The notes under the pieces are model-generated. The model saw only the letters and a program-made list of their open reading frames with translations. It was not told the origin of the DNA and did not search any database. A program made the translations under genes and the position numbers. Below, in pieces: positions 45,013-53,999 of a DNA stretch of 64,000 nt. Each line of letters starts with the position of its first letter. The stretch's first letter is position 1. Origin of the DNA: Tenacibaculum lutimaris (GTDB lineage: Bacteria; Bacteroidota; Bacteroidia; Flavobacteriales; Flavobacteriaceae); NCBI RefSeq assembly GCF_003610735.1, contig NZ_RAQM01000006.1:683468-747467 (forward strand), written 5' to 3'.

Positions 45013-46233
45013 TTAAAAATGAATATCTACTTGTAATCGGTACATTAACTGGTTGGTAGCTGTTGGTATGTCTAGGTAACTAACATCAGTTTGTACTTTT
45101 AATTTATGACCAATAATGTATTTTGATAATCCTAACGTATATTGGTTTTCAATGTCTTTTCCTGTAATGTTTTTGTTCAATGCAATATTGGTATAACGAG
45201 CAGATATTTCCCAGTTTTTATCAAACAAATATCCTGTTTGAAGGTTTAATGCATTACCCACTTCTACAACTACTTGTTTTCCTTTACTGTCTAGTACAGG
45301 GGTTCCATCAGAATTTTTTGCAAAAGGGTCTTCAGCATCTCTAGAAGCATATTCCCCCATAAAAGAGAATCCTTTATATTTAAACATGGCATCTACGAAG
45401 AAGGTTGAAATGTTTGTTTCATAGTATCCCGCATCATTTACCATATATTGTCCTTGGTTACTTCTTGTTTTTACTGCATTGTTGTTAAAGTCGTAACTCA
45501 TACCGATAGCTAACTTCGGAGTTTTTTCTCTTTTTAAATCGCCACCTTTATAATCTCCATTTCCTTCAAATAATCCGAAAGGTAAAAACTCAAGGTGTGC
45601 TGTATATTGATGACCTCCTAGGTTACCTACAGTTACATTTCTTCCTTCACCTTGCGAAAAGGCTAGGGCTTCTCTAACCACAAATTTATCTGATAGGTTA
45701 AAATGATGACGTAATTGCATGCCCATATCACGGTCAATATTAAATCGCTTGTTTAATAAAGAACGATCAACTAACTGCATGTCTGCTGAAGATATAACAC
45801 GTTCTCTGTTTCCAGGTAGTTTAGTTTGTCCAAACCAAAGCTCGAAATTTTGGTAAAAATTCCATTTTAAAACGGCGTCTAAAATATATCTTGGTGCATT
45901 ACCTGTGTGTTCAGAGGCACCGCTAATATCTCTATTAGACATTCCTATTTCTAATTTATACTTTAATTTTGGTGAAAAAGCGAATCCTTTAAATTTTAAA
46001 CGAGCTCTTCTTACTAGCATTGAAGATGATGGATTGTATAATCCTTCTTTGTTTGAGTCCCATTCAGCAGTTGCTAAAAATTGCATTCTAGCACTCATGT
46101 TCATAGACCAAGTACTATCTTTTCCTGTTAAATTAAATAAGCCCTTGCCAAATTTAGGAGAGTTTGTTTCTTGAGCATGTGTATAGGATAACACAAACAT
46201 ACTTACAATCGTAAGTGCTGTTTTACAGTTCAT
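45013..46233 (-). CDS. Phosphate-selective porin O/P family protein
   Basis: This outer-membrane barrel has 406 residues with a signal peptide MNCKTALTIVSMFVLSYTHAQE. OprO/OprP-like features include MNMSARMQFLATAEWD, RRARLKFKGFAFSPKLKYKLEIGMSN, WFGQTKLPGNRERVISSADMQLVDRSLLN and a C-terminal barrel strand (LQVDIHF). It would let phosphate across the outer membrane and pass it to the PiT transporter encoded next. The leader before it has an unusual terminator and a 17-bp inverted repeat that reaches close to the start codon, described separately. Confidence 0.9.
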   Translation of the reverse strand: MNCKTALTIVSMFVLSYTHAQETNSPKFGKGLFNLTGKDSTWSMNMSARMQFLATAEWDSNKEGLYNPSSSMLVRRARLKFKGFAFSPKLKYKLEIGMSNRDISGASEHTGNAPRYILDAVLKWNFYQNFELWFGQTKLPGNRERVISSADMQLVDRSLLNKRFNIDRDMGMQLRHHFNLSDKFVVREALAFSQGEGRNVTVGNLGGHQYTAHLEFLPFGLFEGNGDYKGGDLKREKTPKLAIGMSYDFNNNAVKTRSNQGQYMVNDAGYYETNISTFFVDAMFKYKGFSFMGEYASRDAEDPFAKNSDGTPVLDSKGKQVVVEVGNALNLQTGYLFDKNWEISARYTNIALNKNITGKDIENQYTLGLSKYIIGHKLKVQTDVSYLDIPTATNQLMYRLQVDIHF

Positions 46234-46242
46234 TAGATTTAG

Positions 46243-46371
46243 TTTATTAGTTTTTGTCGCGGCAAATAACTAGCTCTAATGTTAAATAAGTGTTAACTAA
46301 ATATTAAAAAACTGCCTTTATTCAAGGCAGTATACGGTAAGTCAAATAAATAGTCGACAAAAACTAATAAA
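46243..46371 (-). repeat. Perfect 17-bp inverted repeat flanking the leader terminator
   Basis: TTTATTAGTTTTTGTCG at 46243-46259 and its exact reverse complement CGACAAAAACTAATAAA at 46355-46371, 95 bases apart. In the minus-strand RNA the second-transcribed arm ends 10 bases before the porin AUG and contains the A-rich stretch where ribosomes bind in this phylum. Confidence 0.85.
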
Positions 46372-46402
46372 TTTATAATGACTATACGCCTCAAGACTGA
46401 GG
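46305..46402 (-). ncRNA. Candidate leader attenuator or small RNA before the phosphate porin
   Basis: Minus-strand order: a promoter-like TTGAC and TATTTTTG (46408-46415; spacer 17), a hairpin CCTCA-GTCT-TGAGG (46389-46402), the arm complementary to the porin leader (46371-46355), then an intrinsic terminator ACTGCCTT-GAATA-AAGGCAGT plus six T (46331-46305). The product would be about 95 bases if terminated. Read-through would extend into the porin gene 70 bases on. An 11-base direct repeat GGTAAGTCAAA occurs at 46336-46346 and 46401-46411. Confidence 0.5.
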
Positions 46403-46501
46403 TAAGTCAAAAATACTAGCTTTCTTTGGTGTCAATATTAAGTAGAATTTAATAAACTGTTACGAAGGTAAATTTTAGGTTAATTTGACAAGAAATTATA
46501 C

Positions 46502-47389
46502 TTACAGGTATTCTGTTATTTTTTCAGGACCTTCTAAAACAGTTCGAGTAATTTGCATGGTTCCGTTGTCATTGGTTACTAAATGCCATTTAATAAGTGT
46601 AATTTCCTTGTTTTCAATTTCTAAACCAGTAATACACCTAGGATGAACACAGCTACCATCATTAAAATGAGGTAATTCTTCACAAGAAGGAAATCGAGGT
46701 CGGTGTGTATGCCCTGTAACAATCATTTGGTTGTTGTTAGCTTTTACCCAATTTTCTAATCGACGTTCTACCTTTATAAGTCCTTTAAAGTTTTGAGCGG
46801 GACTTGTTGGGTCTTTAATTCCGTGTATTTGCAATGGACGCCATAAAACTTTTACTAAAAAACGGCTAAATTTCCAAAAGGTATAATTAAACCAATCAGC
46901 TTGATGACCATGAAGTAGGAAAATTGACTTTCCGTCGTCTTGAGTTAACCGGATGGCTTCAGAAAAGGAAGCGTTAGGAAGTAATTCTTTTTCTTTTCCA
47001 TCAATTGTATCGTAATAATAGCTTAGGTTTTTTCTAACATTTTTGGGTTTTCGGTAATTCATGTCATGATTTCCCCAAATAAAATGCAACGTATTTTTTT
47101 GATGGAATTTTTGAAGTAATAAGTAAACATCTTTATTTGCATTAAAGATATTTACAAATTTATTTTCCCATAGTTCATCACCATCACCTAATTCTATATA
47201 GGTGAAATCTTTTTGCAGATATTGAGATAAGGCAAAATGATATATTTTTCGATTACGAGCAAAATCATCAGCAAAACTATTATCACCTCTATGGCAATCG
47301 GAAAATAAAACATACTTAGATGCTTCGTTTAATGGGAGTTTTTTTGCTTTTTTAAAAGCTCGGTTTAATCTATCGTTAGAAGAAAACAT
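46502..47389 (-). CDS. Metallophosphoesterase
   Basis: This calcineurin-like phosphoesterase has 295 residues. The metal-binding blocks are complete: FSDCHRGDNSFADDF, IELGDGDELWEN, FIWGNHDMNYRK, FLLHGHQADWF and VTGHTHRPRFP. The set resembles UDP-2,3-diacylglucosamine diphosphatase relatives and bis(5-nucleosyl) phosphatases, but the SDCHRGD opening is typical of uncharacterised Bacteroidota members. There is no signal peptide, so it is cytoplasmic. Its position beside phosphate uptake genes hints at a phosphorus role, but that is weak evidence. Confidence 0.87.
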   Translation of the reverse strand: MFSSNDRLNRAFKKAKKLPLNEASKYVLFSDCHRGDNSFADDFARNRKIYHFALSQYLQKDFTYIELGDGDELWENKFVNIFNANKDVYLLLQKFHQKNTLHFIWGNHDMNYRKPKNVRKNLSYYYDTIDGKEKELLPNASFSEAIRLTQDDGKSIFLLHGHQADWFNYTFWKFSRFLVKVLWRPLQIHGIKDPTSPAQNFKGLIKVERRLENWVKANNNQMIVTGHTHRPRFPSCEELPHFNDGSCVHPRCITGLEIENKEITLIKWHLVTNDNGTMQITRTVLEGPEKITEYL

Positions 47390-47461
47390 AGGTAATAATT
47401 TATAATATAAATATAGAAGTTATTACTTAATGAAGCATTACATAATTTTTTTTATAAAAGG

Positions 47462-47494
47462 AAAATCCAGAAAGTTTAAACTTTCTGGATTTTT
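47462..47494. terminator. Terminator after the DUF5689 gene
   Basis: AAAATCCAGAAAGTTT and AAACTTTCTGGATTTTT form a perfect palindrome of about 16 bp per arm, with T on both strands. Confidence 0.85.
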
Positions 47495-47528
47495 AATAAT
47501 AATCTTTAAAACTATTTAAATAGGTTTC

Positions 47529-49517
47529 TTATTGAATAGTGAAGTTGTCTAAATAAAGATCGAAAGGAGCGCTTTTACCTACTTTTAAAGCAAAGAAACT
47601 CTCATTAAAATTAGATGTGTTTAAATCTGTAATACCACTTAAATCTAAAGTAATTTTAACCCACTCTCCACCAGTGTTAATTGAACCTGTGTAACTATTG
47701 CTACCACCAACAGAAATAGTCGTGTCTCCAGTAATGTCACCTAAATTAAAAGGGTAATATGAACCATCTGTCTTATATAAGTTAATAGAGATACTTTTTC
47801 CTGTTGAAGTTCCTTTTACATAAAAAGTAATAGAGCTGTAAGTGCTTGGTAATCCATTTTGAGCTAAAGATGTGAATACGTAGTCGTTACCTCCTGTAGA
47901 ACTCATGTTGATGCTTAAAGCAGTACTTCCGTCAACTCCATTGCCAGCACTTTCTGTAGCATAGCTTTTAAGACCATAAGTGTTTAAGCCATCAGTAAAG
48001 GCAGTAAAATCTTCAAAATTACCTCCAGCAAAAGCTAAAGAACCAGAAGGAGTAGGTGTACCCCCACCACCACAAGTAGTAGCATCTTCAGTAAAGTTTA
48101 CATCAGTTTCGTTTCTTAAATAAATTTGAGCAGTACCTTTGTAAACAGTCATAACACCAGTTACTGTTCCTTTTTTATCACTTACGCTATTATTAGCAAA
48201 AGAAGCATCGTTTCTAACATAAGCAGTTAACGGAGTACCATCACATTCAGCAATTAACTCATTATTACCACTATAAGTTTTAGCATTATCATTGAATTGA
48301 ACACCATCAATTTGTACAAGCTTACCTTCGTAATTACCAGTTAAAGCTTGTGCAAAAGTAATAACTTCAGGAGTTGGTAACGTACCTGTTGTTTGGCTTA
48401 TGATGCTTGATGGAGAAATGTTTAACTGTAATAAATCGTTGTATTCGCTTAATTTAGCTCCTCCAACAGCGATTTCCACTTCGTCTCCTAAGTTTAAGTT
48501 GTGGTCTCCACTAAAACGTAAAGCAATACCTGCGGTTGCATCTTGAGCAAATGCACTTAAGGCATGTAAGTTGTCAGTAGATAAATCAGAAGTAATAACT
48601 ACTTTTATTTTTGAGTTTTCTGTTATAGTGATTTCTGTATTGTTGTATAGAGCTTTAACATCAGCTAAAGTAACTTCAGTAGCATTGCTATAGCAATCGT
48701 AATCATCTGAGAACATTACGTCATTTGTGTCTCTAATAAATAATTGAAAATCGTTTCTATATTTCCCTAAAACAGCTACTATACTTCCTCTTTTGGCAGG
48801 AATAGATTGAGCTTTAAAGTCTGCAAAACCACTATTTCTCATAATAATTTGCTCTCTGTCATTACAGCTTTCAAAATATCTATTTACACTATAGGTGTTG
48901 TTTGTGTTTGCATAGGTGGCATTCTTTTCAACAGATCTCATGTCATTTAGCTGAATAAGCATATTAACATGAGTGTCAGTAATATCAGCTATACTATTTA
49001 GTACTAATGGAGTGATTGTAGCCGTTTCAGTAGAGCGTATAATTATATCTTTATAAGAACTTGCTGAAATTCTATCTACAGAAGTACCATTTAATTGTCC
49101 TATTTCTAAAACACCATTATTGCTATGTAATCCTAAACCATTTAATTTTACATAAACTTTGCGTCCTATTTCGTAAAATGAATATGTGTCTGTAGCATCT
49201 ACGGCTAATTGAATAGCTGCTGTAGGGTTCTCAGGGCTATTTTGTATAGAGATAGTTTTATAAATGTTTCCGCTTTCATCACTAGACACTACATACCCTT
49301 CAATGATTAGATTTTCTCCTACTGTTTTTTCGAAATCAATTACAGCGTTAGAGTAAACTAACATATCCCTAACTGATTGAATAGTATTAGTTGCTGTTAA
49401 TCCTGGGTCTTCAACATTGACGCTAGGGATTGAAAAATCACCATCTTCAACACATGAGTTGAAAGTAAATGCTAAAACAGTTAGCATTATTAGTTTTAAT
49501 ATATTTTTTGTTTTCAT
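47529..49517 (-). CDS. DUF5689 surface lipoprotein
   Basis: The protein has 662 residues. The lipoprotein signal MKTKNILKLIMLTVLAFTFNSC ends at Cys22, followed by acidic VEDGDF. DUF5689 covers about residues 40-270 (IQSVRDMLVYSNAVIDFEKTVGENLIIEGYVVSSDESGNIYKTISIQN), then OB-fold-like repeats of similar type (VKVVITSDLSTDNLHALSAF; GVQFNDNAKTYSGNNELIAECDGTPLTAYVRNDASF). The last 170 residues look like a carbohydrate-binding-type jelly roll (LAFAGGNFEDF to YLDNFTIQ). It is cotranscribed with the TonB receptor upstream, 19 bases apart, and probably serves it as a surface partner. Confidence 0.85.
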   Translation of the reverse strand: MKTKNILKLIMLTVLAFTFNSCVEDGDFSIPSVNVEDPGLTATNTIQSVRDMLVYSNAVIDFEKTVGENLIIEGYVVSSDESGNIYKTISIQNSPENPTAAIQLAVDATDTYSFYEIGRKVYVKLNGLGLHSNNGVLEIGQLNGTSVDRISASSYKDIIIRSTETATITPLVLNSIADITDTHVNMLIQLNDMRSVEKNATYANTNNTYSVNRYFESCNDREQIIMRNSGFADFKAQSIPAKRGSIVAVLGKYRNDFQLFIRDTNDVMFSDDYDCYSNATEVTLADVKALYNNTEITITENSKIKVVITSDLSTDNLHALSAFAQDATAGIALRFSGDHNLNLGDEVEIAVGGAKLSEYNDLLQLNISPSSIISQTTGTLPTPEVITFAQALTGNYEGKLVQIDGVQFNDNAKTYSGNNELIAECDGTPLTAYVRNDASFANNSVSDKKGTVTGVMTVYKGTAQIYLRNETDVNFTEDATTCGGGGTPTPSGSLAFAGGNFEDFTAFTDGLNTYGLKSYATESAGNGVDGSTALSINMSSTGGNDYVFTSLAQNGLPSTYSSITFYVKGTSTGKSISINLYKTDGSYYPFNLGDITGDTTISVGGSNSYTGSINTGGEWVKITLDLSGITDLNTSNFNESFFALKVGKSAPFDLYLDNFTIQ

Positions 49518-49536
49518 TTTATGCTTGTTTTTTTTA

Positions 49537-52311
49537 TTAGAATCTATAATAAACGTTTAAGAAATAAGTAGTACCTCTAGCGTACCAGTATTTAGGACCA
49601 AATAACCTTTTTGGTTGGTTAGAGTCATCTCTTAATTGTCTGTAATCTGATTTTCTACCTTGCTCATAACCTCCTGTTTTGTATTTTTCATTAAGGATGT
49701 TATTAACACTAGCAAAGAAACCAATGTACTTGTTATCTCCTATTTTCCAAGATTTTCCACCAGCAGCATTTAGAGTTAAATAACCGTCAAATTTTTCTTG
49801 ACGAAGTATTTCTCTTGCTATTGTTGGATCGTAATCGTTAAAAGGTAGCCCGTCTTCATCTTTGTAAAAGTTATCAGTTCTTAAAGTAGGGCTTAAATCT
49901 AGGTAAGCATCATCTAAATAATTGGCAGTAGCGGTTACCCACCAATAGTCAGGATCTCTATATTCAAAACCTAAAGAGTATGCTTTTTGAGGGCCTGAAG
50001 CTACTTTATAGTCTTTTAAATAAGCAGTTCCTAAATCGTCAACACCTTCAATATTAGTGTCAGTTGTAAAATCTTCTGAAGCAACATATAGATGTGGATT
50101 ATTGTCGTATGTATATTGACCAATATTAGCCGCTCCTTTTATTTTCACAGTAGGAGTTATTTGAGCTTCAATTCCTAGTTCAGCTCCGAAATGAACTTTG
50201 TCAACACCAGTTAAAACTTCTTGTAAAAAGCCTTCAATATTAAGTCCTTGAGAAAAGAAGAAAGCAATATCAGTAGCGTCTTCTATTTTAGTATAATATC
50301 CTGTAGCTCTAGCTTGAATTATAGGGCTTCTAAAAATATAGCTAGCGTCAGCAGTTAGTACTTTTTCACTATCTAAACCTCTAATAATAGCATTGTTTTC
50401 TCTTGGGTTGTTAAATGTATTTCTTATTGATGGAGCTTTTGTTAAGTATCCAGCATTAATATCTAATAAATGACGCCCAGTAATTTTATAGGTTAAACCT
50501 CCTTTAGCCCCAAAGTTAGTAAAGTTAACTTTTTCAGATTTACCAAGAGAGTTTGTTGGGAAACCTCCATTTTGATACAACCCATTTCTTTGGTGAGTTG
50601 TATTAGAAACTGAACCTGCTAAATAAAAGTCTATTTTATTGTATTTAAATATAGCTTGAGCAAACGCACTCATTACATTAGATTCTAATTCGTAATTATA
50701 CTTAAAACGATCATTTACACCAACTACTCTATTTGGGTTAAGTAAATCGTTTTGTTTTTGGTCGAAAGTATCACCAAATGTATCAGTATCTAAATATCCA
50801 GAACCTCCTAATAAATCAATTACACTAGCAAAGTTTTCAGATTGTAAGTTAGCGTACTGCAAAGATCCGTTTAAAGAAATATTCTCGTTTAATTCTGAAT
50901 TAAAAATAGTGTTTATAGTAAACTGTTTGTCATCATTACGATCTTCGTATAAAATATATTTAGAGTTAGAACTTTCTGGGTTATTCAAGTTTTGGCGGTA
51001 TAATTCGTCCCAGTTTAGTTGCCCATCGTTTAAGAAGTTTTGCTCTAATCCATATGCTTCGGCTTCATTACCATTTGATAAAGCGAAACTTGGTAGGTTT
51101 TGATAGTACGCAGGACTTGGGTTAGAACCACCACCAATAGGCCAACCATTTACTAACCTAGCACCAGTATAATCTAAGCGACTATTTCCTATTTCACCAA
51201 ATTGGTATGCTACATTCGTATTTAATGAGGTATTATCAGAAATATTCCAGTAGTGATTCAACATTAAAATAGGTTCTTCAATACGTTTTATACGTGAATT
51301 ACGCATTTTTCCATTTTGATATCCCCAATATTCGTTGTATTTAATACCTTTTAAATCATATACCTCTTGAGTATGTGGAGCAGATTTTCCTCTTTTATTT
51401 TGCGCATAAATAGAAGTGAAGTTTAAGCTATGTTTATCATTAAATCGCTTTTCTATTGACGCCATGATTGAATTAGCATTGTATAGGGTACCGTCAACAT
51501 AACCTTCATCTCCAGCTCTTCTACTTGCAGCAACAGTAAAAGCCCATCCATTTTCCATTAATCCTGAAGAGTAAGAAGCCATCATTCTATGTGTATAACT
51601 TCTATTTGAAGAAGAGTAAGTAATTCTACCTCCCTCACTATACTCAGAAGCTCTTGTATTGATGTTCGTAGAACCTAAAACACCGCCAAAGGCATAGTTA
51701 GAAGGAGTTAACCCGTTACTAAACTCTTGGTTACGTAATACATCGTTTAAACCACCCCAGTTACTCCATTGAGGTCTTCCGTTGTATAACTTGTTCATTT
51801 CAATACCATTAATCAAAACTTTACCATTTTCAGAATCTAAACCACGAACTCTGTAAAAAGAACCGCTCCATTCAAAAGCAGCTGTACGTAAATAAACATC
51901 TCTAGAAGCTTGCAGTAATCCAGAAATGTTATCTGCAGCACTAGTGTCGTCATTCAACTCATCATCCGTAATAGTGATGGTACTTAAATCTTGATCTTCC
52001 GATATATCTTCGTACATGAAGATAGTACCTAAGTCTACTGCTTTTCCAGATAATTCTACTGGAAAGTTTTGGGTTTCATACCCACTTAATGATACCGTTA
52101 CAATTTGTCTTCCGTCTGGTAAACCAGTTAATGTAAAAGCTCCGCTAGCATCTGTAACACTAGAAACATTAGCAATTTTTACACTTACAGAAACACCTTG
52201 CATAGGATTTTCAGAATCGCTGTTTATTACGACCCCCTTTACAATATTCTGCGCATTTAGGCTTACAAAACCTAGAAATAACAAGAACATTGTTATCGTA
52301 AAATTTCTCAT
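49537..52311 (-). CDS. TonB-dependent receptor with carboxypeptidase-like domain
   Basis: This outer-membrane receptor has 924 residues. The signal peptide covers about 1-20 (MRNFTITMFLLFLGFVSLNAQ). The CarboxypepD_reg-like domain covers about 22-105 (VKGVVINSDSENPMQGVSVSVKIANVSSVTDASGAFTLTGLP). The plug covers about 115-230 and the barrel ends in FLNVYYRF. A plug segment SGSFYRVRGLDSENGKVLINGIEMNK is canonical. It is coded with a DUF5689 lipoprotein and opposite a secreted endonuclease gene; that trio recurs in flavobacteria and is suspected to take up nucleic-acid products. Substrate not established. Confidence 0.9.
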   Translation of the reverse strand: MRNFTITMFLLFLGFVSLNAQNIVKGVVINSDSENPMQGVSVSVKIANVSSVTDASGAFTLTGLPDGRQIVTVSLSGYETQNFPVELSGKAVDLGTIFMYEDISEDQDLSTITITDDELNDDTSAADNISGLLQASRDVYLRTAAFEWSGSFYRVRGLDSENGKVLINGIEMNKLYNGRPQWSNWGGLNDVLRNQEFSNGLTPSNYAFGGVLGSTNINTRASEYSEGGRITYSSSNRSYTHRMMASYSSGLMENGWAFTVAASRRAGDEGYVDGTLYNANSIMASIEKRFNDKHSLNFTSIYAQNKRGKSAPHTQEVYDLKGIKYNEYWGYQNGKMRNSRIKRIEEPILMLNHYWNISDNTSLNTNVAYQFGEIGNSRLDYTGARLVNGWPIGGGSNPSPAYYQNLPSFALSNGNEAEAYGLEQNFLNDGQLNWDELYRQNLNNPESSNSKYILYEDRNDDKQFTINTIFNSELNENISLNGSLQYANLQSENFASVIDLLGGSGYLDTDTFGDTFDQKQNDLLNPNRVVGVNDRFKYNYELESNVMSAFAQAIFKYNKIDFYLAGSVSNTTHQRNGLYQNGGFPTNSLGKSEKVNFTNFGAKGGLTYKITGRHLLDINAGYLTKAPSIRNTFNNPRENNAIIRGLDSEKVLTADASYIFRSPIIQARATGYYTKIEDATDIAFFFSQGLNIEGFLQEVLTGVDKVHFGAELGIEAQITPTVKIKGAANIGQYTYDNNPHLYVASEDFTTDTNIEGVDDLGTAYLKDYKVASGPQKAYSLGFEYRDPDYWWVTATANYLDDAYLDLSPTLRTDNFYKDEDGLPFNDYDPTIAREILRQEKFDGYLTLNAAGGKSWKIGDNKYIGFFASVNNILNEKYKTGGYEQGRKSDYRQLRDDSNQPKRLFGPKYWYARGTTYFLNVYYRF

Positions 52312-52498
52312 AAATGATTGTTTATAAAATATTTAAATTTGTTAACTCCTTTGAGTGTGTTTGCAATCAAAGGGCAACAAAATTAAGAAATTTATAATTA
52401 TGTTTAGGTTAAGGGAACATTATCAAGAAGTGAATTATCAAAATAATAAAAAACTGAGATAAAAAATTGTTTTATTTTTGCGTGGTAAAATTTATTAA

Positions 52499-53554
52499 AT
52501 GAGAAATATAGCTACACTTTTAGTTTTAATTTTTGTTAGTTTTTCTACTTATGCACAACAAGTAGGGAAGAAGTATAAAATAAGAACAGTTGGGTTTTAT
52601 AATTTAGAAAACCTTTTTGATACAGAAAATGATTCTGATAAGAATGATGAAGCAAGTCCTATCATGGAAATGAAAGGAGATAAAGAAGAGGTTTATTGGG
52701 ATAAAATAGACAAGCTTGGTGAGGTAATTTCGCAATTAGGAGAAGAAAAAGCGAACACAAGTCCTGCAATTTTAGGTGTGGCTGAAGTTGAAAATAAAAA
52801 AGTTTTAGAAGATTTAATAGCGTCAGAAAGATTAAAAAAGAAACGTTACAGTATCATTCACTTCGATTCACCTGATAAAAGAGGAATAGATGTAGCATTA
52901 TTATATCAACCAAGATATTTTAAGCCAATTCATTTTGAGGCTTTTGATCCTAATATTTATGATCAAAATTATAAAGTTTATACGCGTGATATTTTATTAG
53001 TGTCTGGTTATTTAGATGATGAGTTAGTACACATAATTGTTAATCACTGGCCATCTCGTAGAGGAGGTGAAGCTAAAAGTAGGCCGTTACGTGAAAAAGC
53101 GGCTTACAAAGTGAAACAAATCATCGAAAAAATTAAAGAGAATGACCCAAATCCAAAGGTGTTAATTATGGGTGATTTTAACGATGATCCAATCAATTCT
53201 AGTTTTAAATCGGTTTTACAAACTAAAAGTAAGAAGAAAAATGTAGAAGAAGGAGATATTTATAATCCGTATGAAGATATGTTCCGTCGTGGATTTAATA
53301 CATTAGGTTATAGAGATAATATTAATTTATTTGATCAAATAATGTTTACATCTCCTTTGCTTGATAAAGCAGATAAAAAGGACTTTAGTACTTATAAAAT
53401 GTTTAAATCAGGAATTTTTAACAAGCGTTTTTTAACTGAGAAAAAAGGTAGGTATAAAGGATATCCTTTTAGAAGTTTTTCTTACGGAAGATATACCGGA
53501 GGATACAGTGATCATTACCCAGTGTATATGTATTTAATTAAAGAAGATAAATAA
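52499..53554 (+). CDS. Secreted endonuclease/exonuclease/phosphatase family protein
   Basis: The protein has 351 residues with a signal peptide MRNIATLLVLIFVSFSTYAQQ. The EEP (DNase I-like) motifs are in order: TVGFYNLENLFDTENDSD, LGVAEVENKKVLEDL, HIIVNHWPSRRGGEAKS, LIMGDFNDDPIN and GGYSDHYPVYMYL, giving the catalytic Asn, Glu, His and Asp. It acts outside the cytoplasm, perhaps on DNA or other phosphodiesters. Divergent from the TonB receptor and DUF5689 genes, it probably releases nucleotides or phosphate for that system; this is inferred from context. Confidence 0.88.
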   Translation: MRNIATLLVLIFVSFSTYAQQVGKKYKIRTVGFYNLENLFDTENDSDKNDEASPIMEMKGDKEEVYWDKIDKLGEVISQLGEEKANTSPAILGVAEVENKKVLEDLIASERLKKKRYSIIHFDSPDKRGIDVALLYQPRYFKPIHFEAFDPNIYDQNYKVYTRDILLVSGYLDDELVHIIVNHWPSRRGGEAKSRPLREKAAYKVKQIIEKIKENDPNPKVLIMGDFNDDPINSSFKSVLQTKSKKKNVEEGDIYNPYEDMFRRGFNTLGYRDNINLFDQIMFTSPLLDKADKKDFSTYKMFKSGIFNKRFLTEKKGRYKGYPFRSFSYGRYTGGYSDHYPVYMYLIKEDK

Positions 53555-53555
53555 T

Positions 53556-53584
53556 AAAAAGGCTTGCAATTGCAGGCCTTTTTA
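53556..53584. terminator. Bidirectional terminator
   Basis: AAAAAGGCTTGCAA and TTGCAGGCCTTTTT pair with one mismatch, between convergent genes. It overlaps the stop region of the minus-strand gene by a few bases. Confidence 0.8.
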
Positions 53585-53932
53585 ATTTTTACATATATCG
53601 TTTAGATAGTTGTTCATTCTTATCTGAAATAAAGTACCTTTTAAAAGATCATCAATTTGCCACAATTCAATTGCTGAAACTGCCATACTAACTTTGTTAG
53701 AAGGTGTTTGAAGTAGAATAGATCTACAGTCTTTACCTCTTTCACAAGTACCACAATTTCTTTGAAGTTTTGAGTCGGTAACTTTATCTAAGAATAATTC
53801 TATTTCTGGTTCTGTTAAGTGAAAACCAACATCCCTAAATATTAATTGAACTAAGTTTGAATCGTTTTCTTCCCAGTAAAAAGAAACACCTATGTTGTTG
53901 TCGTATATTTTAGTAATTCCGTTCATAACCAT
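53582..53932 (-). CDS. Conserved hypothetical protein with four-cysteine motif
   Basis: The protein has 116 residues and no signal peptide. A compact alpha/beta protein is likely: GVSFYWEENDSNLVQLIFRDVGFHLTEPEIELFLDKV, then the cysteine set CGTCERGKDCRSILLQTP (C-x2-C-x5-C), then a hydrophobic stretch VSMAVSAIELWQIDDLLKGTLF. It may belong to the small flavobacterial family DUF6686, but that assignment is from memory and uncertain. It follows recJ by 67 bases in the same direction. Function unknown. Confidence 0.7.
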   Translation of the reverse strand: MVMNGITKIYDNNIGVSFYWEENDSNLVQLIFRDVGFHLTEPEIELFLDKVTDSKLQRNCGTCERGKDCRSILLQTPSNKVSMAVSAIELWQIDDLLKGTLFQIRMNNYLNDICKN

Positions 53933-53999
53933 ATTTATTTGATAACAAATATAAGAGTTTATTTGGAATTGTTCTAAATAATAAAAAAATAAGATTTTA

